Numbered from the stretch's first letter, positions 1-12,779 are shown. The stretch: 64,000 nucleotides of DNA from Prochilodus magdalenae (GCA_024036415.1 JAMWET010006964.1:1-64000), one strand, 5' to 3'. Made by a program: numbers and translations. Notes: generated by a model not told the origin, from the sequence alone.

Positions 1-740
1 CTTGCCAGACAGGATGGTAGCGGGTCATCTTGAGTGACAATTCCCACTTTTGTCTTGGTCGAGACGACCACTGAATCAGTGTGTGGAGGCACCGTCGTCA
101 GCCCCATGATGAATGGCTTGTTGCCATTGTCTAGAAGGCCTGGTGTCACTGGCCTGCCACCCCATCACACAATCTGCAGGAACTGTGTAAGAATATTTAA
201 GATGCATGAGATGGATTATCACAGGATACCATTAGGAACCTGGTGTGTCCCGGCACCATACTGAGAGACACTAGTCCTGTATGTGTAGCTTAAGAAAAAT
301 TCCCCATATCAGTCTAAATTCATCATCACTTATTGTTCAGATTAAGATTTAATCCCTTATTAATCCCACAGTGGAGAAATGTAGTCTTCCGCATTTAACC
401 CATCCGTGAAGTAAAACACCCACAAACACACTCACTAGTGAACACTAGGGGGCAGTGAGCACACTTACCCGGAGCGGTGGGCAGCCCTATCCACAGCGCC
501 CGGGGAGCAGTTGGGGGTTAGGTGCCTATCTTAAGGGCACCTCAGTCGTTACTGTCAGTTCAGGGAATCGAACCAGCGACCCTCCGGTCACAAGGCTGGT
601 TCCCTAACCTCCAGCCCACGACTGACAATATGGTTCCTGGTAACCTTTATCTTTCTTCCCAATAGCATCGCGACCCCACAGTTCCTATCGGGTGCAGCTA
701 TTCATTTGATGATGAGTGTATATCCAATGTCACATTGTGT
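1..740 (+). mobile_element. Tc1/mariner-like transposase relic (family X), interrupted by a SINE
   Basis: The segment has decayed coding traces: RVILSDNSHF near position 20-60 (compare the FSDES-type DDE motif), then CRNCVRIFKMHEMDYHRIPL and a C-terminal stop region. The downstream part resumes at 633 after a SINE insertion. Related copies lie at 20990-21366, 39215-39665 and 57190-57770. Many stops and frameshifts show it is dead. Confidence 0.6.
339..632 (-). mobile_element. tRNA-derived SINE (family 1, copy 1)
   Basis: Read on the minus strand it begins with a tRNA-like head: GGCTGGAGGTTAGGGAACC resembles an A box and GGTTCGATTCC is a B box. A longer body follows that shares the CGGTGGGCAGCCCTATCC block with the copy at 27292. 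It interrupts the family X relic and is bounded by GTTC at 335-338 and 633-636, a likely short target duplication. Confidence 0.65.
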
Positions 741-1590
741 TACTAAAAAGAATCAAGGGAGTATGTAAATAATTAGGCCATAATAATCATATGTATATGT
801 GTCACATATGTCTAGTACATATTGTATATATATATATATATATTGTAAAATGTAACTACAGTGTGTAAAAGGAGATCTCTAATGTGATGGTTTGTCCGCA
901 TCGTGCAGCCTTGATATGCTTGCTTGTGTCTGTGAATATGTGTGGGGTGAAGATAGTGAGTCAGTACGCAGGTATGCATAGATGTGTGGGAAGTTATGTG
1001 TATGTGTGTCTGTTTTTAGAAAGGACATCTCCTCTGCTGTGCCCGTGTGAGTGAGTAACTTGTGGGTGATCATGCTTACATTGTAAGTCTTTCTGTACGT
1101 CCTTTTTCCTGTGATTGACAGCACGGTAGAATGTACACACTTAAAGATGATAATGCCAGAAAGCCTTCTTCGAGTGATGCCATAGAAGATCCACTTTAGC
1201 TTTCCTTAAGAACCTTTGAGTGAATGGCTCTTACTCGTTATTGTAAATGAGACGTATGAGTGCAAAGAATATGTAGTTCTCAAAATGATCTACAAGTGGA
1301 GTCGGACACTTTTACTTCAAATCAAATTGCTTAAAACAGATCATAAGTAGTCTTGAAATAACTCTAATAATCGTATAGTGTTCTTAAAGGAAACTCAAAA
1401 CTCTAAAGTTATTTCTGTTTTCAAGATATGTTTAAAATTCATTTTAGGACCTCTTTACCTTCAGTAAAAGCTAATATTTCAGAATTCTCATATTTCACAT
1501 TTTAGTCATAGTTACATAGTATGTAGCAGTAACAGTCATTTGTACATTGAAATTTGTCCAAAAGATATATATAAACAAATATACTACATA

Positions 1591-2119
1591 CAGGGGTTGG
1601 ACAATGAAACTGAAACACCTGGTTTTAGACCAATCATTTATTAGTATGGTGTAGGGCCTCCTTTTGCGGCCAATACAGCATCAGTTGGTCTTGGGAATGA
1701 CATATACTGCGTCCTGCACAGTGGTCAGAGGGATTTTAAGCCATTCTTCTTGCAGGATAGTGGCCAGGTCACTACGTGATGCTGGTGGAGGTTCGTCCTT
1801 CTTGGTGGTATGCTGACATTACCCTGGATACCGTGGCTCTTGATACATCACAAAGACTTGCTGTCTTGGTCACAGATGCGCCAGCAAGACGTGCACCAAC
1901 AATGTGTCCTCTTTTGAACTCTGGTATGTCACCCATAATGTTGTGTGCATTGCAGTATTTTGAGCAGATGTCTTCTTACCTGCTAACTGAACCTTCACAC
2001 TCTGCTCTTACTGGTGCAATGTGCAATTAATGAAGACTGGCCACCAGGCTGGTCCAATTTAGCCATGAGACCTCCCACACTAAAATGACAGGTGTTTCAG
2101 TTTCATTGTCCAACCCCTG
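1591..2119 (-). mobile_element. Tc1-like deletion derivative, class A (copy 1)
   Basis: A 529-bp element with perfect ~31-bp inverted ends (CAGGGGTTGGACAATG... at the left, its complement at the right) and TA on both sides. On the minus strand it encodes the start of a Tc1-type transposase (MGDIPEFKRG..., helix-turn-helix). This is joined after HQEGRT to the C-terminal end of the same protein (SDLATILQEEWLKIPLT ... GPTPY in a shifted frame). The catalytic DDE core is deleted. It must have moved using transposase supplied in trans. Confidence 0.9.
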
Positions 2120-2590
2120 TATATACTATATGCTAGTATATTCAGCTTGCTGTTCATATAAGGACGGTATCTCAGTCCATATAGGAAGGTCTGTTCACTT
2201 TGCTATATTTACAACACAGGTGGACAGTTATTTCACTCATAGAAGACTAGACTCTTATCTTTTTGAATTTCGCATTTTTGTCATATTTACAAAGTATGTA
2301 CCCATAAAATGTTTATTTAAACTCACACATAGATTTGTATATATTTGATATCACTAACAGTGATTTGAGTGATTGATTCAGCTTGCTGTGTGTGCAAGGA
2401 CAGGAAGGCCTCTTCACTCGGAGGCCATATTTACAACACTGCCACTCCCCTTCCAAAACCACACTCGTATCTCAGATTACGGTTTCAGAAATTCTGATTG
2501 ATAGATGCCAGCGTTACAAGCTATGTTCATATTCCTAGTCTCCTCATTTATAACATCTTACAGACTAAAGAATGATGTAAGACATGCTGT

Positions 2591-2700
2591 GATGGATTGG
2601 CGGCCTGTTCAGGGTGTCCTGCCTTCTGCCTGCTGGGATAGGCTCCAGCACCCCCCACAACCCAAAAGGATTCATAGGAGGTATAGAAGATGAGTGAGTG
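2591..2700 (+). mobile_element. SINE-like repeat fragment (family 2, 3' part)
   Basis: The stretch with GGCGGCCTGTTCAGGGTG, GATAGGCTCCAGCACCCCC and AGATGAGTGAG is the 3' half of the repeat that is complete at 13713-14025. The 5' tRNA-like head is missing. Confidence 0.6.
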
Positions 2701-3658
2701 AGAGAGTGTAGGAGCTGGGCCTTGCATTGTCTATGTCTGGAAGTGTGCTGGTGCCCATTTCAATGCGTTCTCAGAGGGGTTTCGCCCGCTCCTCTCGTGC
2801 TAGTTAAGGATTGGGGGCACTGCCTTGGTGATTAGCACAGCTGGCCGTACCATATGGGGGCTGTGAACACAGCAGCAGTGCCTGACTGGCCATTTCACTG
2901 ACCACAAAGCACCTCGGCACAGACACAGCAGGGCAGACCGGCGCTTACCATGACCAACTTGTCCAGCACTTACCCGCCATCTACATGAAAGAGAATAGCA
3001 CGCTATGGCCCCTTTTGAAGAGAGAAGAAGGTCCTTTTTGAAGAGATTTCCTTCGGATTTGAATTTTAGATCAAATCTTTTTTTTCTTTAATCCATTGTA
3101 GGTGCTGTTCAAACACCTTGACACGTTCCCTGTGAATATCAAGGGCCTTTTCGGAAGAGGCGCTCAAGTCATGCGGCGAATTAAAGAAATGTTTGATACG
3201 GAGAACTCTGAGTTCACCTGTTAAACTTACGCCAGCGCCCTTATCCCCTCTGTGGTTTGATCCCCCACCGCCCCAGCCCCGTCAGTCTGAGGTCGTTCTG
3301 GCGAATGGCGTGCAAGTTAGAAGCTTCTTTGAGATTGCAGTGTGAACTCTTCTTAAAGGCGGGCTATGGGGCTCTTTAATCTCTGCTCAGATTATCTGTC
3401 TGGATCCACTTTCAGAGAGTGATAAAAGGCGTCTCTGAATGGATTCTATAAGTAGTCTGATGAATGGACTGAAGATGACTTTTTTGCGTGTCTTAGAGAG
3501 TAGTTGTGCATAGAGGCGGGAGCGGTTGCTATGGTTTTGAGTGTTGTTAATAGCCGCATCATTACCTTTCTTTGTGTCTTTGCACAAAGCTCATGTCTTC
3601 TTTTCTAGCCGCACTTGTAGTGCTAGCGGTTTATGTGGAGTGTGCAGCAAAATATGTA

Positions 3659-4080
3659 CACGGTATGGCCAAAAGTATGTGGACATGCATTCTTATTCTC
3701 ATGTGATTCACCATAGAAAAACACTGGCAGGAGAATGGGACGTACTGAAGAATCATAGGATAACACTTTTGCAGTTGGTTGGTGAAGGTTCTGCCCTGCT
3801 AGATCTGCCCCTGCCAGCTGTAACTGCTATTATTCCGAAAAGAAAGCCTCCAGGACCAGAATCTGAGCCACACAGTGGATGGCCATGCTAACTGACCGAG
3901 CAGGGCCACCAAGTGCTGAAGCGAAACTGTCTATCCTTTGTGGCAGTACTCAACATCAGCACAAGAACTGTGCACCAGAAGCTTCATGAAATGGGGTTTC
4001 ATGCTAAGGTCTCGTTAAGACTGCCAGCCCAAATCCTATAACTCAAGAGCTCAGCCACTGGGAACATCCCATTCTACAAA
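3659..4080 (+). mobile_element. Tc1-like relic (family Y), 5' part
   Basis: It starts with the terminal sequence GGTATGGCCAAAAGTATGTG, which is common at ends of a widespread fish Tc1 family. Degraded transposase-like sequence follows (TRTVHQKLHEMGFHAK in one frame). There is no catalytic part and no right end nearby. Confidence 0.6.
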
Positions 4081-4142
4081 CAAGTCACACGGATGTCCGT
4101 GGGCAGAATTGGAGGCTCTGCTTGCTGCTTCTCTCATTATCT

Positions 4143-4437
4143 CATCTCTCTCACTCACTCATCCTCTAAACTGCCTAATCCATCCGGGTCACAGGTGCTG
4201 CTGAAGCCTCTTAGTGTTCAGCGGGCAAACTACAGGAAACACCCTGGACAGGCCACCACTCCACTGCAGGACAGACACACAGATATACCCATTCACACAC
4301 ATCCTGACCAGGTGGGGACAATTTCCTTTGTCCACCTGACTGGATGTCTTTGGACTGTGGGAGGAAACCCACATGGACACAACTCCAGACAGAATGGCCC
4401 CCAGGTGTCCCGGCCAGGAATCGAACCCTGGACTCAA
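4143..4437 (-). mobile_element. SINE-like repeat (family 2), minus strand
   Basis: Read on the minus strand it opens with a B-box-like AGGGTTCGATTCC and continues through GTGGGTTTCCTCCCACAGTC to GTGACCCGGATGGATTAGGC and a GAGTGAGTGAG tail. It matches the order of 13713-14025. The A-box side is truncated. Confidence 0.65.
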
Positions 4438-4814
4438 ATTGACGCTTCTCTCGTTATCTACATGAACTGCGGTTATATACAGTCGATGCGGTCGCTGCAG
4501 CCGCTACAGTTATATACAGTCTCTGTAATATTACCCACTATCACGCTCCGCTGCTCCGCCATGTTTTCCTTAACCTCTGCGTTTTTATAGTGTTGCTTGT
4601 TGTATGAGCTATTTCAGCTCTGCTGTAAGTGAGGTCTGCTGCTCTCCCACTGTTCTGGTGAAGGTTTGTTTGGGCTGCAACTGTGACTATGAGGGCCTGA
4701 TTGACCAATCTAATTTGTATGCATCTGAGCAACAGAGAAATTAGAACAGACTGAGTTTTGTACACAGTGTGAAAGACAGTGTTAATAAACAGTGACGTGC
4801 ATTCGTGAATAGAC

Positions 4815-4965
4815 TCACAGAGCTGCATAGCATTGTCTATCCTTTGTTGCATTACTCAACATCTGGAAATCAACTGTGCATCAGCAGCTTAATGAAATGA
4901 CTTCCCATGCCAAGCAGCCACTCACAAGACTAACCCAGCTAGAAATGAGTTGTTCTAAAAACGTT
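4815..4965 (+). mobile_element. Tc1-like fragment (family Y)
   Basis: It repeats the segment of 3925-4025 (TTGTCTATCCTTTGTTGCAT ... CAGCAGCTTAATGAAATG) with heavy divergence. It is short and has no ends. Confidence 0.45.
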
Positions 4966-5645
4966 CTGAGAACATTACCATACTATTGTAACGAATGGAA
5001 GTATGGTGTTGGGTGGGTGCTCTCGTAGAGAGGTTGTTACTTGGCTTCCATGAAGAGACACGCAGGGAACGCGTCGTGAAGGGGTTTCGGAGCCAGTTTA
5101 ATGAACATTGAGAGCACCGACACTTCACTCATCATAAGTTCCCAGATAACACCAGTTGGAGAACCCAGGCTAGAACCTAGTACAGTTCACCGCACGCACA
5201 TTCTCTCCCACGCTTTCCTCCACACTCTCCATTATTCACTCCGGCAATCCACCGTGCACATGCGCACTGCACCCGCCTTAAAGTGACCGTTACACTATGT
5301 ACCATCAATGTTTCCAGCGGTGAGTTTCTTTTGGTTCCCAGAGTGTTCTTTCTTTCTCTAAAAACATTCTGTCATCTCAGATCTCAGAAACATCCATAAA
5401 ACATTTCCTGAATGTCGTGCTGAGAGTGTTCTTTTTTATCATGTAACGTAATCTGTGGCCCTGACAACATTCTTAAAACATCCTCCGAACGCTGCTGTTA
5501 AACATATAGGAACATTATTTACAATCATAAACATTTTTAAAACCTCCTTTAAACATTAGACTACCTTACACTTCCTTTAAAACTTTATTAGAGCTTGTAG
5601 GTAGTGTTAGCCAGAGTTTGGGAGTGTTCCCTGCTGGCTGCGAAG

Positions 5646-5906
5646 GCCTTGTTCAAACTGCCGGCACAAATCTCATTTTTGGCATATCTAGATTATATGC
5701 AGATTAATTTTTGATAGCAAAAACGCATGAAATCAGATTCACGCCAATCGGATTCTAACCTCATGGCGGTGATATCAAATTCAGAGTGACGAAAGTGCTG
5801 GAATTTGCTACGTATGTAGTTGGGGATGTCTGTTCGACAGTGTGGATGGTCATTTCATAAAATCTGATTCAAGATCTGATTTGCCTGCAGTCTGAACAAA
5901 CTAGCC
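5646..5906. mobile_element. MITE-like foldback element, 261 bp
   Basis: Its ends are inverted: GCCTTGTTCAAACTGC at the left and GCAGTCTGAACAAACTAG at the right, and the similarity continues inward (CACAAATCTCATTTTTGG versus the complement near 5865-5885). It has no coding capacity. The superfamily is unassigned; the end sequence resembles hAT-type fish MITEs. Confidence 0.55.
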
Positions 5907-7387
5907 TAACTATGCACCACGTTAACTGTGCTGCGCATTGGCTGGAGTGGTGTAAAGCTCATATCTGGACCTCGTGTAGATGTGATGGTAAGGAGTCTAT
6001 ATTCTTGACCTTATAGTCGTCTAAATCTTTAAATGTATATTATTAGGAACACCTAACTGTATCCACAGTCATTGTCCAGTTTGTCACTGTCCACCTCCTC
6101 TTACCATATAGGTCACTATGTAGGTGTACAATTACAGACTGCAGTCCATCTTGCAGTCTCTGTATACCTTGCAGTCCCTTTTACCAAGAGGCCAGGACCC
6201 TCACAGGACCCACACAGAGCAGGTGTTACACAAGTGGTGTACATTTCCCAGCATTGCAGTGACACTGACATGGTGTGCTAGTCTGTGTGGCGCTGGTGTA
6301 AGTGGATCAGACACCACAGGTATCTATCATCACCTGATATGAAACCTGATTTAGCAGTTTCTCTCTACTCCTGACTGTACCACATCGAAGCTCTCTGAAA
6401 GACATTGTTTACATATTTATGATTGAATTAAATTCTTCATAAATGTAGCTTCCATGACCAGAGAGAAACGGTTTTGCCCATTCAGTTAATAAAAAGATGA
6501 AGCATTTGTCTTCTGTGTTGGCCCTGTTTTTCATACACGGTCTTTTTCCTGAAACAGAATAAAAACCAGCACTCTCCTCGTGTGTACAGTAGAGCAGTGG
6601 GCAGTAGGGATGGTCCAGTCAGTGGCCCCTGCTTAGATTAATGGTGCAAGCCGAGAGGCAGCCCAGCCCAGCGGTGCCTTGATTTATTCACCACTTACCA
6701 CTGATGAAGCTTCAAACAGCACACGCACTCATGTTGGCAGTGCATTTTTCTTTATCAGGGCCTGTATGTGTTCACATGGGTACTCAAGCTCACGTTGCTG
6801 CGTGTGGGCAGTGGTCAACAAGGGGTTTATCTCTGCAAACGTGTGTGTTTTCTATAAGGTTGGAGGGGTTCGCTCTGGTGTGTGTATAGTGAGAGTGTGG
6901 TAATGAGCAGGATCACGCTGCCAGTGAGGGACTGTTCTTAATGCAGCTGTTTACACTGCCTTATAACAAAGCTATTCGTGATTACGGAACGGAATTGATG
7001 CTATTCGCAAAGGGGTTCGATGCGCTTTCAGACCGCACCTATTATTCATAAGCTGTCAATTTAGGAAATTTCTCCAGCTAACACTTGCTGCCTGCGCATA
7101 GCTGCGTTGAGACTCATTGTAAATAGGGGAATGCAGTGGAGTGCATCGCCCCCGTGTGAAGGTGAATATGACCTCGTTAGAGCAGGGCAGAGGTGCTCTG
7201 GTGCGGCATGCACAAAAACCACAGAAACGCGCACATGCACAAATGAACTGTTTTGTCGGGGCGGTTAGGAGACTGCTGCAACTCCTGCTGTAATGTCTGT
7301 ACCGGTTTATACATTATACTGAGTTTCAGTTTTAGCGGCACGTTGTAATCAAAACGGTTCTATGATGTATCTTTTAACTGTCATATA

Positions 7388-7920
7388 CAGGGGTTGGACA
7401 ATGAAACTGAAACACCTGGTTTTAGACCACAATCATTTATTAGTATGGTGTAGGGCCTCCTTTTGCGACCAATACAGCGTCAGTTCGTCTTGGGAATGAC
7501 ATATACTGCGTCCTGCACAGTGGTCAGAGGGATTTTAAGCCATTCTTCTTGCAGGATAGTGGCCAGGTCACTACGTGATGCTGGTGGAGGTTCGTCCTTC
7601 TTGGTGGTATGCTGACATTAACCTGGATACCGTGGCTCTTGATACATCACAAAGACTTGCTGTCTTGGTCACAGATGCGCCAGCAAGACGTGCACCAACA
7701 GTTTGTCCTCTTTTGAACTCTGGTATGTCACCCATAATGTTGTGTGCATTGCAGTATTTTGAGCAGAACTGTGCTCTTACCTGCTAACTGAACCTTCGCA
7801 CTCTGCTCTTACTGGTGCAATGTGCAATTAATGAAGATTGGCCACCAGGCTGGTCCAATTTAGCCATGAGACCTCCCACACTAAAATGACAGGTGTTTCA
7901 GTTTCATTGTCCAACCCCTG
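7388..7920 (-). mobile_element. Tc1-like deletion derivative, class A (copy 2)
   Basis: A 533-bp element nearly identical to the one at 1591, with the same inverted ends, TA duplications (7386-7387, 7921-7922) and the same internal deletion junction after the sequence for HQEGRT. Copies 1 and 2 differ at only a small number of positions, which suggests recent movement. Confidence 0.9.
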
Positions 7921-9127
7921 TAAGTGACTATGTAAGGTCAATTCAGTGGCCCCTGTAGCCATACAGGGCAGTTTCCACCTGTGGGGTCTTTCACTGGACT
8001 GTCATTTTTGTAGATAAGTCCATAGTAATGATTTAATTGCTCTTATTGCCCACTAGCAGCTCACCACAGCCAAACTTTCACCCACAGACAGCCTCTGAGT
8101 TACTATGACAACAGAGATACAGGGGGAAAACTTTGATTATATGATTATGTGAATTAGAAATAGTCCATGTTTAGTCCTCTGGTGAAATGGCCACTAGAGG
8201 GCTTGCAGAAAGAGGTTTAAAATCTCTTTACACCTTTAACATGTTTTCTATCATGGTAAAGAATTATTTAACCCTGTATAGAACCACATATACATTCAAG
8301 TGTTACCTTCAGCGTTCCAGGTTATATGAGTAACTATGGTAACTATTTTACGAACGTACCCTTTTCAAAAGAAACACTTTTTAGTATTTCCTGGCAACAC
8401 TATGTAAGTTTTGGGGACTTGGAGACTTCGCTGGTGGTAATATGTAACGGATGCAGCATGCTGAAGAACATTTTGCAAAGTTGTTTTGTGAGCCTATTGA
8501 AAGAGTAGTCAAAGAGAAAACTTCATCATAGCTCTTAATGTAATGCAGGTTTTGCATTTGAGACCTAAACATCAATTTTTTTTTGAGCCTCTGCTTGTGA
8601 GGTTGATATGTATACACAGTTGATGTGGTCTGACAAACTCCCAACACATCTGCCCCGATATCTCCGACTTCTCCATGATTATTTCAGGCTTTACAGAGCA
8701 ACCCACAGCAGCACAAGTCCACCGTAGTTTAGTGTGTTTTCCCCCATATGGCTATTTCATTCGGCTTTCACAAAACAACACACAGTGCTGATTAAACTGC
8801 TGTGTATTTTATTTGACAGATGCTTTAGACTGTATGAAAGGAGCTGTTGTTTTCTATAATAAATAGCTCACGTTAAAGCTTGGTAGCTTATAAATGGCAT
8901 TACTAAATGTAGCTGCATATACTGAAGCTTGTAGTATCATGTGGTATCCAATTATCTTTTCCTTGAACACTGTACTGTGTGTGGTTGTACATCATTTTTG
9001 GAAAATAATCTGGATGAAAACAGTCTAATCCAAACACTCTATCAGATTTGTAAACCATTATTTTTCTTCTCAGAACTCCCATCCAAACCCCTGATACTGG
9101 GACATTTTTTGTGTTTCAGTGTTGCTC

Positions 9128-9524
9128 GGTGTGTGTGTGTGTGAGTTTGTGTGTGTGTATGTGTGTGTGTGTGTGTGTGTGCACGCGCGTGTGTGTGTGC
9201 ATGTGTGTGTGTGAGTTTGTGTGCGTGTGCGTGTGAGAGTTTGTGTGTGTGTGCGCGCACGCGCATGTGTGTGTGTTTGTGTGTGTGTGTATGTGTGCAC
9301 GCGTGTGTGTATGTGTGTGTGTGTTTGTGTGTGTGTGTGAGTTTGGGTGTGTGTGTTTGTGTGTGTATGTGTGCGTGTGTGTGTGTATGTGTGTGTTTGT
9401 GTGTGTGTGTGAGTTTGTGTGTGTGTGTTTGTGTGTGTATGTGTGCGTGTGCGCGTGTGTGTGTATGTGTGTGTTTGTGTGTGTGTGTGAGTTTGTGTGT
9501 GTGTGTTTGTGTGTATGTGTGCGC

Positions 9525-9571
<47 letters not shown>

Positions 9572-9810
9572 TGTGTGTGTGTGCGCGTGTGTGTGTGTGT
9601 GTGTGTGTTTGCGTGTGTGTGTGAGTTTGTGTGTCTGTGTTTGTGCATTTGTGTGTGTGTGTATGTGTGTGTGTGTGCGCGTGCGTGCGTGTGTGTGTGT
9701 ATGTGTGCGTGTGAGTTTGTGTGCGTGCGTGTGTGTGCGTTTGTGTGTGTGTGCGCGCGCGTGTGTGTGAGTTTGTGTGTGTTTGTGTATGTGTGCATGG
9801 GTGTGTGTGC

Positions 9811-9860
<50 letters not shown>

Positions 9861-9861
9861 A
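9128..9861. repeat. GT-rich microsatellite/minisatellite, ~730 bp
   Basis: Almost pure alternating GT broken by GC, AT and GAGTTT interruptions. The GAGTTT landmark recurs at 9339, 9411 and 9489, giving a higher-order unit of 72-78 bases in the centre. It ends ~180 bases before the CG-1 exon. The long His-Thr and Cys-Val open frames on both strands are by-products. Confidence 0.95.
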
Positions 9862-9980
9862 AGTTTACGAGTGTAAGCCAGTGCCTCACAGCCACACCAG
9901 TCCTTACACACTATAACATACCATAATGTCTCCATTCACCGTGCCAGACTACTATTCTAGAGTGATGCACCATGCTAACC

Positions 9981-9982
9981 TT

Positions 9983-10020
<38 letters not shown>

Positions 10021-10028
10021 CTTCTCTT
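9981..10028 (+). repeat. (CT)n polypyrimidine tract at the CG-1 exon acceptor
   Basis: About 40 bases of CT repeats directly precede the splice acceptor at 10040-10041 and probably serve as its pyrimidine tract. Confidence 0.85.
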
Positions 10029-10041
10029 TGACATTCCTCAG

Positions 10042-10195
10042 AACCCAGACATTGTCCTGGTGCACTACCTAAATGTTCCAGCCATAGAAGACTGTGGGAA
10101 ACCATGTGGGCCCATCCTGTGCTCCATCAACACAGACAAGAAGGAATGGGCAAAGTGGACCAAGGAGGAGCTTATTGGGCAGCTCAAGCCAATGT
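10042..10195 (+). CDS. camta1: camta1 exon: CG-1 domain, C-terminal half (part 1)
   Basis: This 154-bp exon encodes 51 residues plus one base, starting NPDIVLVHYLNVPAIEDCGK and ending KEELIGQLKPM. It is part of the CG-1 domain, the sequence-specific DNA-binding domain of CAMTA factors. The acceptor is a strong pyrimidine tract of about 50 bases (mostly CT repeats, 9981-10028) followed by ACATTCCTCAG. The donor is GTGAGT at 10196, leaving phase 1, so the next codon (Phe) is split T|TT with the exon at 22349. The preceding exon, which should end with a ...YWLLQ-type segment, was looked for in 1-10041 and not found, so it lies outside. A GT-rich minisatellite ends only about 180 bases upstream of the acceptor. 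Confidence 0.95.
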
Positions 10196-12779
10196 GTGAG
10201 TAGCATCTGTCCACAACTACACTGACCCTTACACGCTTTATAGCAAAGGCACCAGATCTGAAATAGAGGCTTGTAAATTCTGCAGATGTCTGGGGTCCTA
10301 TTTATCCATGCTTTTGGTCATTGTAGATTTGCCTGTTGACAAACTGTGCATGGCAGGGTGTCTAGCTGGTTGAAGGGGGCACTTTCAGTAATCAGGTAGC
10401 TTTGAGGTGTATAACTGAAAGGCAGAAGACTGGTCAACTAGATCTCGTAAATGAACATGCGTTTGTAGTAATAAACAGCCTGAATATTCACAAGTAGAGG
10501 CAGCAAAACTCACATTCACACTCTTTGTCCTTGTTATGAGTGAATGTTGTGGCCTGCAGCATGTCCTGCAGGTATGGCAATGGTCTGCTTCCATAGTGTT
10601 TGCTAAGCAGCTGGTGGTTCACTTTCAGCTTGAAGAACATGCTTGGAGCATTTAAGGAACAGAAGATGGGTGGTATATGCCACCTCCGCCTTCTCTAACC
10701 TCCGTTAGCACTTCCATGCCTCAGCTCCTTGTAGGGCTATATGCTCACTCGTAGCAAGACAAGAAAGTAATCTGCAGAACTAGCCGCACCAAAGCTTGGA
10801 GCTTGACCTTGGCCCTCTGGGCCTCTCAGCGGGTTCCCTCTCGGAGACATCCCGCAGATCCAGGGTCGGTGGGCACCTCCTGTCTGGCCCTTTTCTCTTC
10901 TACAGCATCAGCAAACGTGTGCTAGCTTCCAGTCAGTCAGTCAGTGGAGGAGGCCAGTGATGTATTGATTGATGCGAACGTGTAGGAGGAAGTGCGTCTG
11001 ACTCACCAGAAACCCTTCAACACATATGCGTCGGTATACTGCTTGAGTCGGCTTATAGTAAATGCGCAGAGTGTGCGCTGGGACGTGCTTATGTTTTATA
11101 AAAGCATGGTCCTGGGTCACGGGGATGTGCTTCTAATGAGTGCGGAGTACAAACAGCATCTAAGCAGCCAGCGTATGACCGTGTTTGCCTGGAGTCTTGT
11201 AAGGACATGTCTCAATAGCTGACGAGATGCATGGATCGTTTGAAGCAGGACATTGCTGTCAATGTAATGAATATATGAATCCGCCTCCTCGCTGTCAGCA
11301 CTTTTTCGAAGGCAGGGAAGGCAGCAGCTGCGCGAATGCACACAAACCTGCCCCGCATCCTAATTGCAGCGATCCCCCTAAGAGCTTTTGTGGCAATCAC
11401 TTAAGTGCTCTCACACTGACGCCAGGATACGCGGCGTAAACAAATGTGTTCGTTACACCTGACGCCTAATCTACATCCAAAACATTCGCAGGAATGCGTG
11501 AAGTCATTTCCGAATGTCGCAGACAATGGTCGAAGGGGTGAGGAATCTGCCGTTGGCCCCTCCATGCTGAGAGCCCAGTGACATGGCTACTAGCCTCCTT
11601 GCTCTCCCTGTCTGGTGTCAGATGACCAGACGAAACAAGCTCTCAAACTCTAGAAGAGCAACAGTACCACCTAGTGGCTCTTCTGTAGAAGTGCAGCCTC
11701 CTGTCAGTCTCGGATGAGCCAGGCAGATAAATCGTACACTATATTAGCCATGCATAATTCATACGTGCATTATACATCAGGCTACGAACAGAACATGTTC
11801 CCTTGAGTGACCCATATCTTACACAAACAGCTTGCGTTCATCAGCAATACTAGGTAAGTGTTACACAGGAGGAATGGAATATGTATGTATCTCTATATTT
11901 CTCAGCGTGAGCTTGGAAGGATCCACGAATCCTCGGAGGAAGCCTACTGATGTGAGGAGAGATGATAGCATGAGAAATACTTGCTTTTTTTCCACATTAT
12001 CCAGGATTTTCTGCTTTCGCAACAATACTAGAAATAGTACAAAGTGCACAGGCTCGGGCCTTGCATCATACCTTTTGATATTGCAGAGATTCACTGATGT
12101 TTCATTGCCGTAATGGTGTCTGGTAAGTAGATCAGTCTTCAGATGCTGCAGCATAAATGAAGATAGCTGGGATCCTGATGCGCCTGGCTTAAGTTATGAA
12201 GCACTCGCGCTTCCAGAAATGGAATTTATGAATTTTTTACTATGCGTTCATAACTATCCAATTATCCAATAATTACTCTTCACTGAATAAGCAATCAATT
12301 ATTTCAACATTCATTATTTTGGCCGCTTTTTAAGCTGCTCTCCTCTTAGCCTTGAAATGAGCACAAAAGAATGCTAAATGAGGCCTAAGTTGAGACCAAG
12401 GCCCTGAGGAGGAGTGCTGCAGTCTGAGTAGGAGTGGCGTGGAGGAGTCAGAGAAAAGTTCAGAGCAGGCCAGCCCTGTCCAGTCACGCCAGAGAGAAAC
12501 AAGCCAGCGTGACTCACTCCATCCGGCTAGCGTAATGAACAAACTCAGAGGCTAGTTATGCCTCCATGTCAGCCCTGCTGCCTTGCGTCACTCATCAACC
12601 AGCATTCAAACTCACGCACAGACACCACCCACCTACACACATTTGTTTTTGTTCTGGTTTATTTGGATAGCCCCCTTATGATTATCCACAGATGTTCAAA
12701 TTATTAAAAAACTAATTAGGTTTTTAAATATAACTATTGAAGTATATATCTCTGGTTTCCAGAGAATTATTTGAATCAG

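Larger units (their letters stand above)
1..10041 (+). other. camta1: camta1 intron, 3' part (no exon found)
   Basis: This is the intron upstream of the first visible exon. It carries Tc1-like relics, SINE pieces, two ~530-bp Tc1 deletion derivatives and the GT minisatellite. Gaps 741-1590, 2120-2590, 2700-3658, 4975-5645, 5907-7387 and 7921-9127 hold no gene I can support; 741-1590 has only a short (TA)n at about 829-843. A pair of similar unclassified repeats lies at about 8380-8600 and 20640-20850. About 6061-6340 resembles the foldback repeat family described at 33930. Confidence 0.7.

Noticed and set aside
1776..2030. Plus-strand open frames in the class A elements (VEVRPSWWYADITLD..., also at 7575 and 50801)
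   Set aside because: They are antisense to the transposase remnant; similarity between copies reflects transposon relatedness, not a gene.
9042..9935. Long open frames on both strands (up to 297 codons, His-Thr or Cys-Val rich)
   Set aside because: They are produced entirely by the GT repeat, have no start context or homology, and overlap each other in all frames.
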